Part shown: positions 21,769 to 36,700 of the stretch, piece after piece
Position numbering within the stretch: the stretch's first letter is position 1
Layout of the letters: every line of letters starts with the position of its first letter
Source of the DNA: Actinernus sp. WN-2022
Lineage: Eukaryota > Cnidaria > Anthozoa > Actiniaria > Actinernidae
Assembly: GCA_030867875.1 (NCBI GenBank)
Contig: JAOWCC010000271.1
Coordinates: 310,001-374,000, forward strand
Direction of reading: 5' to 3'
DNA: 64,000 nucleotides
Translations under genes and position numbers: made by a program
Notes under the pieces: model-generated
Seen by the model: only the letters and a program-made list of their open reading frames with translations
Told to the model about the DNA's origin: nothing
Database searches by the model: none

Positions 21769-24700
21769 GTACGTACATGTACTTGTCTTTGCTAAACACT
21801 ATCGTCTTATCGGTTGTGCTTTATGTGATTTCTAGATCTGAAAGCATGTTTTTTTTTTGGTGGTTTTTTTTTTTGGGGGGGGGGGGATTTCTATTTGTGG
21901 TGTTTTATAAGAGTAGACTCCAAAATATAACTATTTCGACTTCACTTAACTGCAACTGCCACTTACATAAATAGCGTTATTAAATTACTTAATAAGTTAA
22001 ACTTTAAAGTCATTTAACTCACAATTTCTCTTGTGTTCTATAGACCCTTTCAGCTTGCCTGTTTGTTAATGCTCCATTTCAGACCATGTGATAGTTCTCC
22101 AGAGGATTCAGTGCTTTGTTTTTCAATTATAGAAATTGATACATTTCCTCTTGGGATACAGAAAAACAAAAAAGCGTTACTCAAGGGAAAAGGCATGTGG
22201 TATGAAATGGGGCAACAAACAAGCTAGCGGTCTATTGAGGGGTGGTGCAGTGGTTAAGTGCTTCGCCTCTCACCTCTGTGGCCCAAGTTCGATTCCCGGA
22301 CGTGTTGCCATATGTGAGATGAGTTTGTTGGTATCTCTTGCTCTGAGGGATTTTCTCCTGGTTCTCTGGTTTTCCTCCCTCTGCAAAAACCAACACACTA
22401 AATTCCAATTCGATCTGTGGATTAGCCGTATATGTGTCGTGGCTATTTCAGGTTGTTTCAGGTCTCGTTAGAAATTTCAGAAATATGATTGGGCTTAAAG
22501 TGCCTATGAAATGAAAAAATCGATCCCGTTTTTATTTAATTTAATTTAATTATAGACTTCCCTTAGCCGTTTTGTGCAATTAAAAATCAATTCGGAGAGC
22601 ACAAACATAATTTTATTTCGTATCGAAGTCAGGCGGAATTGCCAAAATCTGGCGACAATTTTTACGCTGTTAAATATATGCTAATCACATGCGTGACATC
22701 ACTAGGTTTGCGCATTTATATTCACAAAGCTGACTGCAAGGATTCTATAAATAAAATATGGCCATCTTCAAGGTTTCTCAAAGTATTACATATTTAAATT
22801 GAAAATTGGCCAAAAAATCACTTATTTTGTAGTATTTATGGAGACGAATATAAATGAGTACACCCACAGGCTAACCATCCTCCCATTTTGTGTATTTGTC
22901 ACTGATGTTTTAATAATCCATTATTTCTCTTCTCGCTGCTTCGCAGCTCGCTGATCGCCGCTTCGCGGCTCTTTCACCAGCTCATTATAAAATAACTTTT
23001 GCCGAGGCCGGGAATTTGGTAGCGCACGCGTGCAAAAGTTTTTTTGCGCCTTTTGTGCGAACTGAGTTAACGTTTGAAATGAACAACAAAAAAAAGTGAG
23101 AAGAAAACTAAGCGAGGGTTAGCTAGAAAACCGTTGCAAAAAGTGTTCAAATACTCATATATTTGGAAGCAATCCATTAGACTACGAGTTAAAGTATAAA
23201 TCAGCTACTTGAACCGTAAAACAAGCAAAAATGGAACCCTAAGGCTGGTAAAAATGCAAGAGACCAGCTGAGACTTCTGAGCCGCTGAAACATGTACTAT
23301 TTTATTTTGTCGAAGGCAAAAACATTGTACAGCGTTAAGTGACACTTAACGCTGTACAATGTTTTTGCCTTCGACAAAATCGACTTCGGTCTTTCGGAGC
23401 TAAATCAACACATACACAAATCAAGTCAAAGGGTATTTTATTTAACAATTTGCTAAGAAAAGATGGATTATTAAAACATCAGTGACAAATACACAAAATG
23501 GGAGGATGGTTAGCCTGTGGTACACCTTGTGACGTCATGCATGTGATTACCATATCTTTAATGGCATAAAAATTGTCGCCAGATTTTGGCAATTCCGCCT
23601 GACTTCGATACGAAAAAAAATATGTTTGCGCTCTCCATATTGATTTTTATTTGCACAAAATCACTAAGAGAAACCTAGAATTTAATAAAATAAAATAAAA
23701 ACAGGATCCATTTTTTCATTTCATTACTTTAATGTAGCTTGGATTGAAAAAGTGAGTATTTACATTTGGTTGATAGATTTTTGCCTTTGGAGTTAGGGAA
23801 GAACCATTAGGGAAGCATTAGGAAAGTGATCCATGGGGCAGACATTTTCAGCATATAATAATTATATGCAGAAATATTTTGACAAACTAAGGTAGAATCA
23901 TTATTTTTTATCTTGCCCTAGGTACCAGAGGCCCCAATCAAGACACAGAGAGTGTGTCTTGAAAGAGATCACAATAAATATTTTCTTACAACAACTACCA
24001 ATGTTCTTGAAATGTGATTGGTTAATTTTCACATAGTTGATAGAGGGGAATGCAGGTTATGAAACCCAGCAACCTTCTTTGTTATAGCTGTCTTTGTTTG
24101 CTTTTTTCAACCATGACTGTGCACAAAACACAATAGAAATTCCAATGTGTCAATCAATCAGCCAATAGAAACGTGTGGGTTCAGTCGTTCAGGGGAATAG
24201 CTGTTATTACGGCTGAGCCAAATACCATGATACGGTCAGCGGTTTCATCCATCTTATCGGGTCATTGACTCGTTTGAGGCTGTTTCAGCTGTGAGCTCGT
24301 TTGAGTGAAATTTTCTTTGAAATATCCTTGTTTTACTCTGCTTTATCATTCCTGTCACTTCATTTGATGCACTAGTAGCGACTGTAAGACACTGAGTGGC
24401 CTAAGGATGGACTAACCGATTTGATAAGGCTGAATGCGAAGAGGAGTTGGCATGTGGGTTGTTGACTTTACGGACCCAAGAAGCTTCTGAAGACAAGGCT
24501 TATATGTAAAACCATTCCATCAAATCACTCCAGCGGCCAAGGACAGACACCACTTAACATTTATTCTTGCTTTTCTTTAGAAAATAATCGTTTGGGGCAT
24601 CATTTTCTTGGTGATCTCAGTTCAACGTGACTCCATCTCTGTACCATTTTGAAATGGTTGACCTGTAAGCCTCGTTTTCACGAGGGCTGATGGGTGAAAC

Positions 24701-27700
24701 CGGTATCCATTTGGCTCAGCCGTAATAACAGCTATAATTGCTAATCAGCTATGACGATGCATAATCTTTTGTCTTAATACCCCCTTCCAACCTAATTCAC
24801 AGCCCCTTTGTTAGCCCCTTTGAAGTTTGCCAGGTTTCCTAACCATTCCCCTTTATTAACTCTGATTTTCATTGCCAATAAGTCAACAGATGTGTACATA
24901 CAATTTAGCTGATGTCATTTGTTATGCAGTGCATGCATGCCTTTCAAAGCACCATGTGGAGGTTTGTGAATTCAGAATTTGTATAAACTTCTGTTCCAAA
25001 AAGCAAGAAAATGGCATGAGGTCCCCACAACTTACAATATTATTGAAGGGCTGTGTGTAAAATGGGCTTAAGTGACGATTTGACTGAGTGAAACTCTGCT
25101 CTTATTTACATTTGCTTTTCATTTTATCAAGTTACATTTTACATACTTTAGATTGTGAGGAGTTGTGCATGTGAAAATACTCAGATCATAGAAGAAACTC
25201 AAGATTTGAAAAAATATTTCAACTCTTCTCTTAGGGGTAATTATCATGGTGCCTGAAGCCATTGATCCTTGGTTCGATTCCCAGCTGTTGAATCACAATA
25301 TTTATTTTCATAAATTTCTCTACTCGAAATATCCTAATTCAATTTGTCTATTTCACACCAAGATTCTTTGAAAACAAACAAGAACAATATAACCAGAAAT
25401 AACCTTAATAACGAAATATCTACCCATTAAATTACCCAGTTCCATATTGCCGCTGACCCACTCTGTTTTAGAACAACAAGTTTGTCTATCGGAGAGCCGA
25501 GTCAAACATGAGTTAACAATGTTTGTGGTGATTATGTTTTGGATCCTGATGGGTGTTCAAGCCTTCCATTGAGACCCATTCATGGAATGTTCATTTATTG
25601 TTGCCTGATATGCTCATTCCAGCTGAACTCTTTTGTTGCTGTATTTTGTTTTCAAATCCCTTCTAATAAAAAAATTGCTTCATGCTAGACAGTGCACTTC
25701 ACAAAGGAACATTGTTTAAGTTCTGAGCATCACTTAACCTTCACTTATTAGTTTGATAGCAAAACAAAGTTATTACAGGGATGACCGAATTTCAGTCACT
25801 CACTATCTTTCCAAAATCCTCGCATGTCTCGAGCTCTTCCGATCCTGTAGCTATATATACATGTACATGGATATAATGCAATTCACCTCAGATTCCCTTT
25901 GAACTCAACACAGACCAAAAATAATTATGGGTACAGAACAAACTTTTCTACAGCAAGGATCCGCAGAAAGCTCAGACAATTAAATATACCAAAATCAACT
26001 TATTAGCTCAACAAAATTAACAGTTTGGTTTTCCTGAAGATGTGGCCCTGTAAATCTCCAGCAATAACAAAATCGACTTTTAGCCAAACAGTTCTTTGTT
26101 CAACCATGAGATAAGCCGGCGACTAATGATGTCCAATAGCACTTTTCACAGTCACTCTTTCGAAATGTTAGTCTGTTATTCTAACAAGAATCTCCACTCT
26201 TCAATGCTTCAGTGCACGTGTCATCTCTCCTAATGCTTGGTTTCCAAAGTGAAGAGAAAGAATCCTTCTCAGAGCCTTATTTTATCTACGGAAAGCATTT
26301 TCCCACCGAAACCTAAAACGTAACAGAACGTACACACACTTTGAATTAGCCTTCTTACCATCCCCCTTAGAAATAGGGTAATTCCATGGTATTATGTATG
26401 TTGCGGAGGGGACATTCAGAAGCAGTTTTCATGCCATTAGCTTGACATAAAATAATTAGAGCTGATCAATTTTGCCTTTATATTGTGAATATCCATTATA
26501 TCTATGTACTCTAATGTTGTTATTCTCTCTGCATATATAGTACTGATGGCAGACTGTAATAAGATAAGTTACTGTTTTGGATGGGACTCAGAGAATTTGC
26601 TATTCTTGATTTACCAGGTTTAAGTGAAATTTTCTCTGATTCTGCAATGAATTTAAAATGTACATATTTTTTGTGCCAAAGAGTACTCTATCTATAATAG
26701 ATTAATGGTAAAAAAGTGCAGCTGCATTTGCTATATTCTTATCAAAACTGGTTTCATTTAGACCTGTTGCGGAGGGGATGTAGTGGAGGGGAAATTTTGT
26801 CCACAATATACATTATTATATTATTTAATTTAATTATACTCCTTTCTGTATTAGAGGACGTAGTAAAATAATTCACCAACAAAGCAAGGAACATCAAAAT
26901 AACCCTACAGAGAAGCCATATTAAATCAGGGCCATCCCTTCATGTAGGACGACACGAATTGCTACCAAATTATATTCTATTGTATTGTATTGTGTTGCAT
27001 TCTATTGTTGTATTGAATTGTATTGTGTTGTATTCTATTGTATTTTTGGTAAAAAATTGTGTCGTCCTACATAAAGGGATTGCCTAAATCAGAGCACATG
27101 TCATTGTAATTACCCACAATTCATTGTCTCCTACTGCACATGCTCAGTACAGGATTTCCCAGCATTCTTTGCAAGTACATTATAAGTATTGTTAAATTAT
27201 GTCCAAGTTAAAATAAATGACAGCAAATTACTTGAATTATGCAAAGCCATACAAATCATATTGTAAAAAAGCTGTCAGCAGATGTTTTAGCAGAGAGGAG
27301 AAAAGCAAGTTCAGCAAATGGGAAAAAGAGAAAAGTGACAGCAAATGGGAAAAATGGATCAAAAATTTCCAAAATGATGGTGAAAAGTTTCATACATATA
27401 AAAATAATTTTCATTTGAGTTGAGTTGCTGTAATTTATATTTAGCACAAGCAGGCTCATACAAATTAAACTGTACATATACATTGTAGTTAGGACTACCT
27501 GTGGTTTTACTAGAATTTAAATGAAAGGTTTATTGTTAAATTTTAAATGTGTCTTGGATTACTTACTATAATTAGACATGAATACAGAAACACTATAATA
27601 TCTTGTTTTAATTGTACTATTTTACTTAATACCCATTTTGAATATAATTTAGATTCACCTCTTAGAACATGTCCCCTCCGCAACAGAAATGTCCCCTCCG

Positions 27701-30700
27701 CAACATAAAATAGAACTTATTTAAACCTTTAAATAGAGAGCCCAGGAACTTTACAATACAGCACAATATACATTGTACCTCCAGCCAGTCCAGGTATAAA
27801 TCAGAAGTTATCATACTGTGTACCTAATATGAGTATTTGACCAAGAAAATGTTGCGGACGGGACATTTAGCAAATGGACAATGTCTACCGTGTGACTCTG
27901 AGCAAAGAGTCAGCATGTAACAACTGCTTTTTTAAAAGGAGCAAGGAATAGTTTGTCCTGATAAGTTTTGAAAGATTTCAGTTTTTTGTTTAATTTATAA
28001 ATAAGTGATTGATTTGTCCCCTCTGCAATGGCCATTTTGGCTTTTATTGTAATTGATTATAATTTATGCATCAATGTCGACTTAATTGCTACAAAAAAAA
28101 GTCATATTTTACAATAAACTCATATTTTAAAATAAACTATCATCACTTAGCAACAATTCTATGAACACTTTAGGTCTGTTCCAGAAAACATTTAAAAAAC
28201 TGATCTTCATGTCTAAAATACCGTGGAATGACCAATAATAAACAATAACAAATATTATGAATGACCCAATAATAAACAATAACAAATATTATGACTAAGA
28301 AATTTAACAGTTTTGCACAACAAAGTTTGAAGCTTAATTGAGAGTAGCTTTCAGCTAGCATCATCTGCTAATCTTTCATCAGCTCATGAAGGATGGTCAA
28401 TAACGAATATGTTTGCTATAGAAACGGCTTGATTATATACTTGCTTGTTTTGAGCTGTCGTAAATTCTTTCATCTGAAAGGAAAAATGTGGGTTTTCCTA
28501 TTCTTAAGACAAATTTAATTTCAAATTGTCACTTATGCCCATTTTGCAGATGGCCCTTATGTATTGCAAGGTAAATTCGTCAATGAGCATACAGGTTATG
28601 TCTTAATTACTTGATAGACAAATGCACTGTACTTGGAGAATTTCCAGCAGTGGGCTGCTGACTGGCCCCAAGTCAAGGTCAAGGTCATCTGTGATGGAAC
28701 AACGTCTAATGAGGTGTGATGGTAATATAACGTGTACGTAGCTTCTTCAAGGACATTCAGTTAATTTGATGCATGTACTGTTCAAAGAAGAACATTATTT
28801 ATGAAGTCAACATACATGTATGATACATATTATGTAGCTTATAACCCGATTGGGTTAAAAACAAAAAGATGATAGTGAAGATTGCTAACAAATAATATTT
28901 ATTTTAAAATAATTATTGTTATTATCAATGGTATTATATAACATGTAAAATAGAATAAAAACATAAATTTACTTGCAACCCAAACCCTACTTACATGTAT
29001 ACCAGTGGTGTACCAAAACATGATATTGCTGTTTCTTTCAATAACATATGTTATTATTTTGACAAGTATGAATTCAATATGATATACATTGTACATGTAC
29101 CTCTTATTAAATGAGCATGAGGTTTGTACCCGAAGTTACTGTAAGCACAAAGTGTGCAGGCCATAAACAAAGGGGTAAAACAAGGATCCATACCTTAATT
29201 ATGGTATATACAGACAGAAAACAAGTTCAATAACATATTAAAGATAATTGGCTCAAAAGTATACAAAACCCGAGCTTTGCTTCAATTTTGCAGATGGCAA
29301 ACTGGCCAATCACAGCTGTCAAAATTACTTAGCCATGTACATTGTAATAAACAAATACATAAAGTATTACAGATAGCTGTAAATATGTCTAATGATCTTG
29401 CTGCAATAACAATCCAGTTAACCACTGTTTATTTTGATATTTAGAGTAGATTGGGTGCTGTTGCTGATATTCAGCTGTGCATTGAGTACATGAGGGACAC
29501 AGATGATGCAGATCTTCTAGTCATTGGTGGGTATGTACACCCTGCCATTCAATCATGTTACATTGCACCATCATATTGAGTACATGAGGGATGCAGATCT
29601 TCTAGTCATTGGTAGGTATGTACAGGCCATTCAATCGTGTTACATTGCACCATCATATTGAGTACATGAGGGACACAGATGATGCAGATCTTCTAGTCAT
29701 TGGTGGGTATGTACAGGCCATTCAATCGTGTTACATTGCACCATCATATTGAGTACATGAGGGACACAGATGATGCAGATCTTCTAGTCATTGGTGGGTA
29801 TGTACAGGCCATTCAATCATGTTACATTGCACCATCATATTGAGTACATGAGGGACACAGATGATGCAGATCTTCTAGTCATTGGTGGGTATGTACAGGC
29901 CATTCAATCATGTTACATTGCACCATCATATTGAGTACATGAGGGACACAGATGATGCAGATCTTCTAGTCATTGGTGGGTATGTACAGGCCATTCAATC
30001 ATGTTACATTGCACCATCATATTGAGTACATGAGGGACACAGATGATGCAGATCTTCTAGTCATTGGTGCCGGGTATGTACAGGGCATTCAATCATGTTA
30101 CATTGCACCATCATATTGAGTACATGAGGGACACAGATGATGCAGATCTTCTAGTCATTGGTGGGTATGTACAGGCCATTCAATCATGTTACATTGCACC
30201 ATCATATTGAGTACATGAGGGACACAGATGATGCAGATCTTCTAGTCATTGGTAGGTATGTACAGGGCATTCAATCATGTTACATTGCACCATCATATTG
30301 AGTACATGAGGGACACAGATGATGCAGATCTTCTAGTCATTGGTGGTTATGTACAGGCCATTCAATCATGTTACATTGCACCATCATATTGAGTACATGA
30401 GGGACACAGATGATGCAGATCTTCTAGTCATTGGTGCCGGGTATGTACAGGGCATTCAATCATGTTACATTGCACCATCATATTGAGTACATGAGGGACA
30501 CAGATGATGCAGATCTTCTAGTCATTGGTAGGTATGTACAGGCCATTCAATCATGTTACATTGCACCATCATATTGAGTACATGAGGGACACAGATGATG
30601 CAGATCTTCTAGTCATTGGTGCCGGGTATGTACAGGGCATTCAATCATGTTACATTGCACCATCATATTGAGTACATGAGGGACACAGATGATGCAGATC

Positions 30701-33700
30701 TTCTAGTCATTGGTAGGTATGTACAGGGCATTCAATCATGTTACATTGCACCATCATATTGAGTACATGATGGACACAGATGATGCAGATCTTCTAGTCA
30801 TTGGTGGGTATGTACAGGCCATTCAATCATGTTACATTGCACCATCATATTGAGTACATGAGGGACACAGATGATGCAGATCTTCTAGTCATTGGTGCCG
30901 GGTATGTACAGGGCATTCAATCATGTTACATTGCACCATCATATTGAGTACATGAGGGACACAGATGATGCAGATCTTCTAGTCATTGGTAGGTATGTAC
31001 AGGCCATTCAATCATGTTACATTGCACCATCATATTGAGTACATGAGGGACACAGATGATGCAGATCTTCTAGTCATTGGTGGGTATGTACAGGCCATTC
31101 AATCATGTTACATTGCACCATCATATTGAGTACATGAGGGACACAGATGATGCAGATCTTCTAGTCATTGGTGGTTATGTACAGGCCATTCAATCATGTT
31201 ACATTGCACCATCATATTGAGTACATGAGGGACACAGATGATGCAGATCTTCTAGTCATTGGTGGGTATGTACAGGCCATTCAATCATGTTACATTGCAC
31301 CATCATATTGAGTACATGAGGGACACAGATGATGCAGATCTTCTAGTCATTGGTAGGTATGTACAGGGCATTCAATCATGTTACATTGCAACATCATATT
31401 GAGTACATGAGGGACACAGATGATGCAGATCTTCTAGTCATTGGTGCCGGGTATGTACAGGGCATTCAATCATGTTACATTGCACCATCATATTGAGTAC
31501 ATGAGGGACACAGATGATGCAGATCTTCTAGTCATTGGTAGGTATGTACAGGCCATTCAATCATGTTACATTGCACCATCATATTGAGTACATGAGGGAC
31601 ACAGATGATGCAGATCTTCTAGTCATTGGTGCCGGGTATGTACAGGGCATTCAATCATGTTACATTGCACCATCATATTGAGTACATGAGGGACACAGAT
31701 GATGCAGATCTTCTAGTCATTGGTGCCGGGTATGTACAGGGCATTCAATCATGTTACATTGCACCATCATATTGAGTACATGAGGGACACAGATGATGCA
31801 GATCTTTTAGTCATTGGTGCCGGGTATGTACAGGGCATTCAATCATGTTACATTGCACCATCATATTGAGTACATGAGGGACACAGATGATGCAGATCTT
31901 TTAGTCATTGGTGGTTATGTACAGGCCATTCAATCATGTTACATTGCACCATCATATTGAGTACATGAGGGACACAGATGATGCAGATCTTTTAGTCATT
32001 GGTGGTTATGTACAGGGCATTCAATCATGTTACATTGCACCATCATATTGAGTACATGAGGGACACAGATGATGCAGATCTTCTAGTCATTGGTAGGTAT
32101 GTACAGGGCATTCAATCATGTTACATTGCACCATCATATTGAGTACATGAGGGACACAGATGATGCAGATCTTCTAGTCATTGGTGCCGGGTATGTACAG
32201 GGCATTCAATCATGTTACATTGCACCATCATATTGAGTACATGAGGGACACAGATGATGCAGATCTTCTAGTCATTGGTAGGTATGTACAGGCCATTCAA
32301 TCATGTTACATTGCACCATCATATTGAGTACATGAGGGACACAGATGATGCAGATCTTCTAGTCATTGGTGGGTATGTACAGGCCATTCAATCATGTTAC
32401 ATTGCACCATCATATTGAGTACATGAGGGACACAGATGATGCAGATCTTCTAGTCATTGGTGGGTATGTACAGGCCATTCAATCATGTTACATTGCACCA
32501 TCATATTGAGTACATGAGGGACACAGATGATGCAGATCTTCTAGTCATTGGTGGGTATGTACAGGCCATTCAATCATGTTACATTGCACCATCATATTGA
32601 GTACATGAGGGACACAGATGATGCAGATCTTCTAGTCATTGGTGCCGGGTATGTACAGGGCATTCAATCATGTTACATTGCACCATCATATTGAGTACAT
32701 GAGGGACACAGATGATGCAGATCTTCTAGTCATTGGTGGGTATGTACAGGCCATTCAATCATGTTACATTGCACCATCATATTGAGTACATGAGGGACAC
32801 AGATGATGCAGATCTTCTAGTCATTGGTGCCGGGTATGTACAGGGCATTCAATCATGTTACATTGCACCATCATATTGAGTACATGAGGGACACAGATGA
32901 TGCAGATCTTCTAGTCATTGGTGGGTATGTACAGGCCATTCAATCATGTTACATTGCACCATCATATTGAGTACATGAGGGACACAGATGATGCAGATCT
33001 TCTAGTCATTGGTGGGTATGTACAGGCCATTCAATCATGTTACATTGCACCATCATATTGAGTACATGAGGGACACAGATGATGCAGATCTTCTAGTCAT
33101 TGGTGCCGGGTATGTACAGGGCATTCAATCATGTTACATTGCACCATCATATTGAGTACATGAGGGACACAGATGATGCAGATCTTCTAGTCATTGGTGG
33201 GTATGTACAGGCCATTCAATCATGTTACATTGCACCATCATATTGAGTACATGAGGGACACAGATGATGCAGATCTTCTAGTCATTGGTGGGTATGTAGT
33301 CAGGCCATTCAATCATGTTACATTGCACCATCATATTGAGTACATGAGGGACACAGATGATGCAGATCTTCTAGTCATTGGTGGGTATGTACAGGCCATT
33401 CAATCATGTTACATTGCACCATCATATTGAGTACATGAGGGACACAGATGATGCAGATCTTCTAGTCATTGGTGGGTATGTACAGGCCATTCAATCATGT
33501 TACATTGCACCATCATATTGAGTACATGAGGGACACAGATGATGCAGATCTTCTAGTCATTGGTAGGTATGTACAGGGCATTCAATCATGTTACATTGCA
33601 CCATCATATTGAGTACATGAGGGACACAGATGATGCAGATCTTCTAGTCATTGGTGGTTATGTACAGGCCATTCAATCATGTTACATTGCACCATCATAT

Positions 33701-36700
33701 TGAGTACATGAGGGACACAGATGATGCAGATCTTCTAGTCATTGGTGCCGGGTATGTACAGGGCATTCAATCATGTTACATTGCACCATCATATTGAGTA
33801 CATGAGGGACACAGATGATGCAGATCTTCTAGTCATTGGTAGGTATGTACAGGCCATTCAATCATGTTACATTGCACCATCATATTGAGTACATGAGGGA
33901 CACAGATGATGCAGATCTTCTAGTCATTGGTGCCGGGTATGTACAGGGCATTCAATCATGTTACATTGCACCATCATATTGAGTACATGAGGGACACAGA
34001 TGATGCAGATCTTCTAGTCATTGGTAGGTATGTACAGGGCATTCAATCATGTTACATTGCACCATCATATTGAGTACATGAGGGACACAGATGATGCATA
34101 TCTTCTAGTCATTGGTGGGTATGTACAGGCCATTCAATCATGTTACATTGCACCATCATATTGAGTACATGAGGGACACAGATGATGCAGATCTTCTAGT
34201 CATTGGTGCCGGGTATGTACAGGGCATTCAATCATGTTACATTGCACCATCATATTGAGTACATGAGGGACACAGATGATGCAGATCTTCTAGTCATTGG
34301 TAGGTATGTACAGGCCATTCAATCATGTTACATTGCACCATCATATTGAGTACATGAGGGACACAGATGATGCAGATCTTCTAGTCATTGGTGGGTATGT
34401 ACAGGCCATTCAATCATGTTACATTGCACCATCATATTGAGTACATGAGGGACACAGATGATGCAGATCTTCTAGTCATTGGTGGTTATGTACAGGCCAT
34501 TCAATCATGTTACATTGCACCATCATATTGAGTACATGAGGGACACAGATGATGCAGATCTTCTAGTCATTGGTGGGTATGTACAGGCCATTCAATCATG
34601 TTACATTGCACCATCATATTGAGTACATGAGGGACACAGATGATGCAGATCTTCTAGTCATTGGTAGGTATGTACAGGGCATTCAATCATGTTACATTGC
34701 ACCATCATATTGAGTACATGAGGGACACAGATGATGCAGATCTTCTAGTCATTGGTGCCGGGTATGTACAGGGCATTCAATCATGTTACATTGCACCATC
34801 ATATTGAGTACATGAGGGACACAGATGATGCAGATCTTCTAGTCATTGGTAGGTATGTACAGGCCATTCAATCATGTTACATTGCACCATCATATTGAGT
34901 ACATGAGGGACACAGATGATGCAGATCTTCTAGTCATTGGTAGGTATGTACAGGCCATTCAATCATGTTACATTGCACCATCATATTGAGTACATGAGGG
35001 ACACAGATGATGCAGATCTTTTAGTCATTGGTGGTTATGTACAGGCCATTCAATCATGTTACATTGCACCATCATATTGAGTACATGAGGGACACAGATG
35101 ATGCAGATCTTCTAGTCATTGGTGCCGGGTATGTACAGGGCATTCAATCATGTTACATTGCACCATCATATTGAGTACATGAGGGACACAGATGATGCAG
35201 ATCTTCTAGTCATTGGTGCCGGGTATGTACAGGGCATTCAATCATGTTACATTGCACCATCATATTGAGTACATGAGGGACACAGATGATGCAGATCTTC
35301 TAGTCATTGGTGCCGGGTATGTACAGGGCATTCAATCATGTTACATTGCACCATCATATTGAGTACATGAGGGACACAGATGATGCAGATCTTTTAGTCA
35401 TTGGTGGTTATGTACAGGCCATTCAATCATGTTACATTGCACCATCATATTGAGTACATGAGGGACACAGATGATGCAGATCTTCTAGTCATTGGTAGGT
35501 ATGTACAGGGCATTCAATCATGTTACATTGCACCATCATATTGAGTACATGAGGGACACAGATGATGCAGATCTTCTAGTCATTGGTGCCGGGTATGTAC
35601 AGGGCATTCAATCATGTTACATTGCACCATCATATTGAGTACATGAGGGACACAGATGATGCAGATCTTCTAGTCATTGGTAGGTATGTACAGGCCATTC
35701 AATCATGTTACATTGCACCATCATATTGAGTACATGAGGGACACAGATGATGCAGATCTTCTAGTCATTGGTGGGTATGTACAGGCCATTCAATCATGTT
35801 ACATTGCACCATCATATTGAGTACATGAGGGACACAGATGATGCAGATCTTCTAGTCATTGGTGGGTATGTACAGGCCATTCAATCATGTTACATTGCAC
35901 CATCATATTGAGTACATGAGGGACACAGATGATGCAGATCTTCTAGTCATTGGTGGGTATGTACAGGCCATTCAATCATGTTACATTGCACCATCATATT
36001 GAGTACATGAGGGACACAGATGATGCAGATCTTCTAGTCATTGGTGCCGGGTATGTACAGGGCATTCAATCATGTTACATTGCACCATCATATTGAGTAC
36101 ATGAGGGACACAGATGATGCAGATCTTCTAGTCATTGGTGGGTATGTACAGGCCATTCAATCATGTTACATTGCACCATCATATTGAGTACATGAGGGAC
36201 ACAGATGATGCAGATCTTCTAGTCATTGGTGCCGGGTATGTACAGGGCATTCAATCATGTTACATTGCACCATCATATTGAGTACATGAGGGACACAGAT
36301 GATGCAGATCTTCTAGTCATTTGTGGGTATGTACAGGGCATTCAATCATGTTACATTGCACCATCATATTGAGTACATGAGGGACACAGATGATGCAGAT
36401 CTTCTAGTCATTGGTGGGTATGTAGTCAGGCCATTCAATCATGTTACATTGCACCATCATATTGAGTACATGAGGGACACAGATGATGCAGATCTTCTAG
36501 TCATTGGTGGGTATGTACAGGCCATTCAATCATGTTACATTGCACCATCATATTGAGTACATGAGGGACACAGATGATGCAGATCTTCTAGTCATTGGTG
36601 CCGGGTATGTAGTCAGGCCATTCAATCATGTTACATTGCACCATCATATTGAGTACATGAGGGACACAGATGATGCAGATCTTCTAGTCATTGGTGGGTA

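Larger units (their letters stand above)
25046..28560. other. Intron 1 segment bounded by inverted copies of a GAAGGGCTGTGTGTAAAATG-type end
   Basis: GAAGGGCTGTGTGTAAAATG followed by GGCTTAAGTGACGATTTGA at 25046 is matched in inverse at 28505-28560 (TCAAATTGTCACTTATG, CCCATTTTGCAGATGGCCCTT). Either a 3.5-kb element or two related MITE ends. It contains six copies of a TGTTGCGGAGGGGACAT motif and the MITE at 26930. No gene is seen. Confidence 0.4.

Noticed and set aside
22238..22320. Functional tRNA gene
   Set aside because: A- and B-boxes are present but no full cloverleaf can be drawn, and a SINE body follows. The same applies at 19555, 39923 and 10730.
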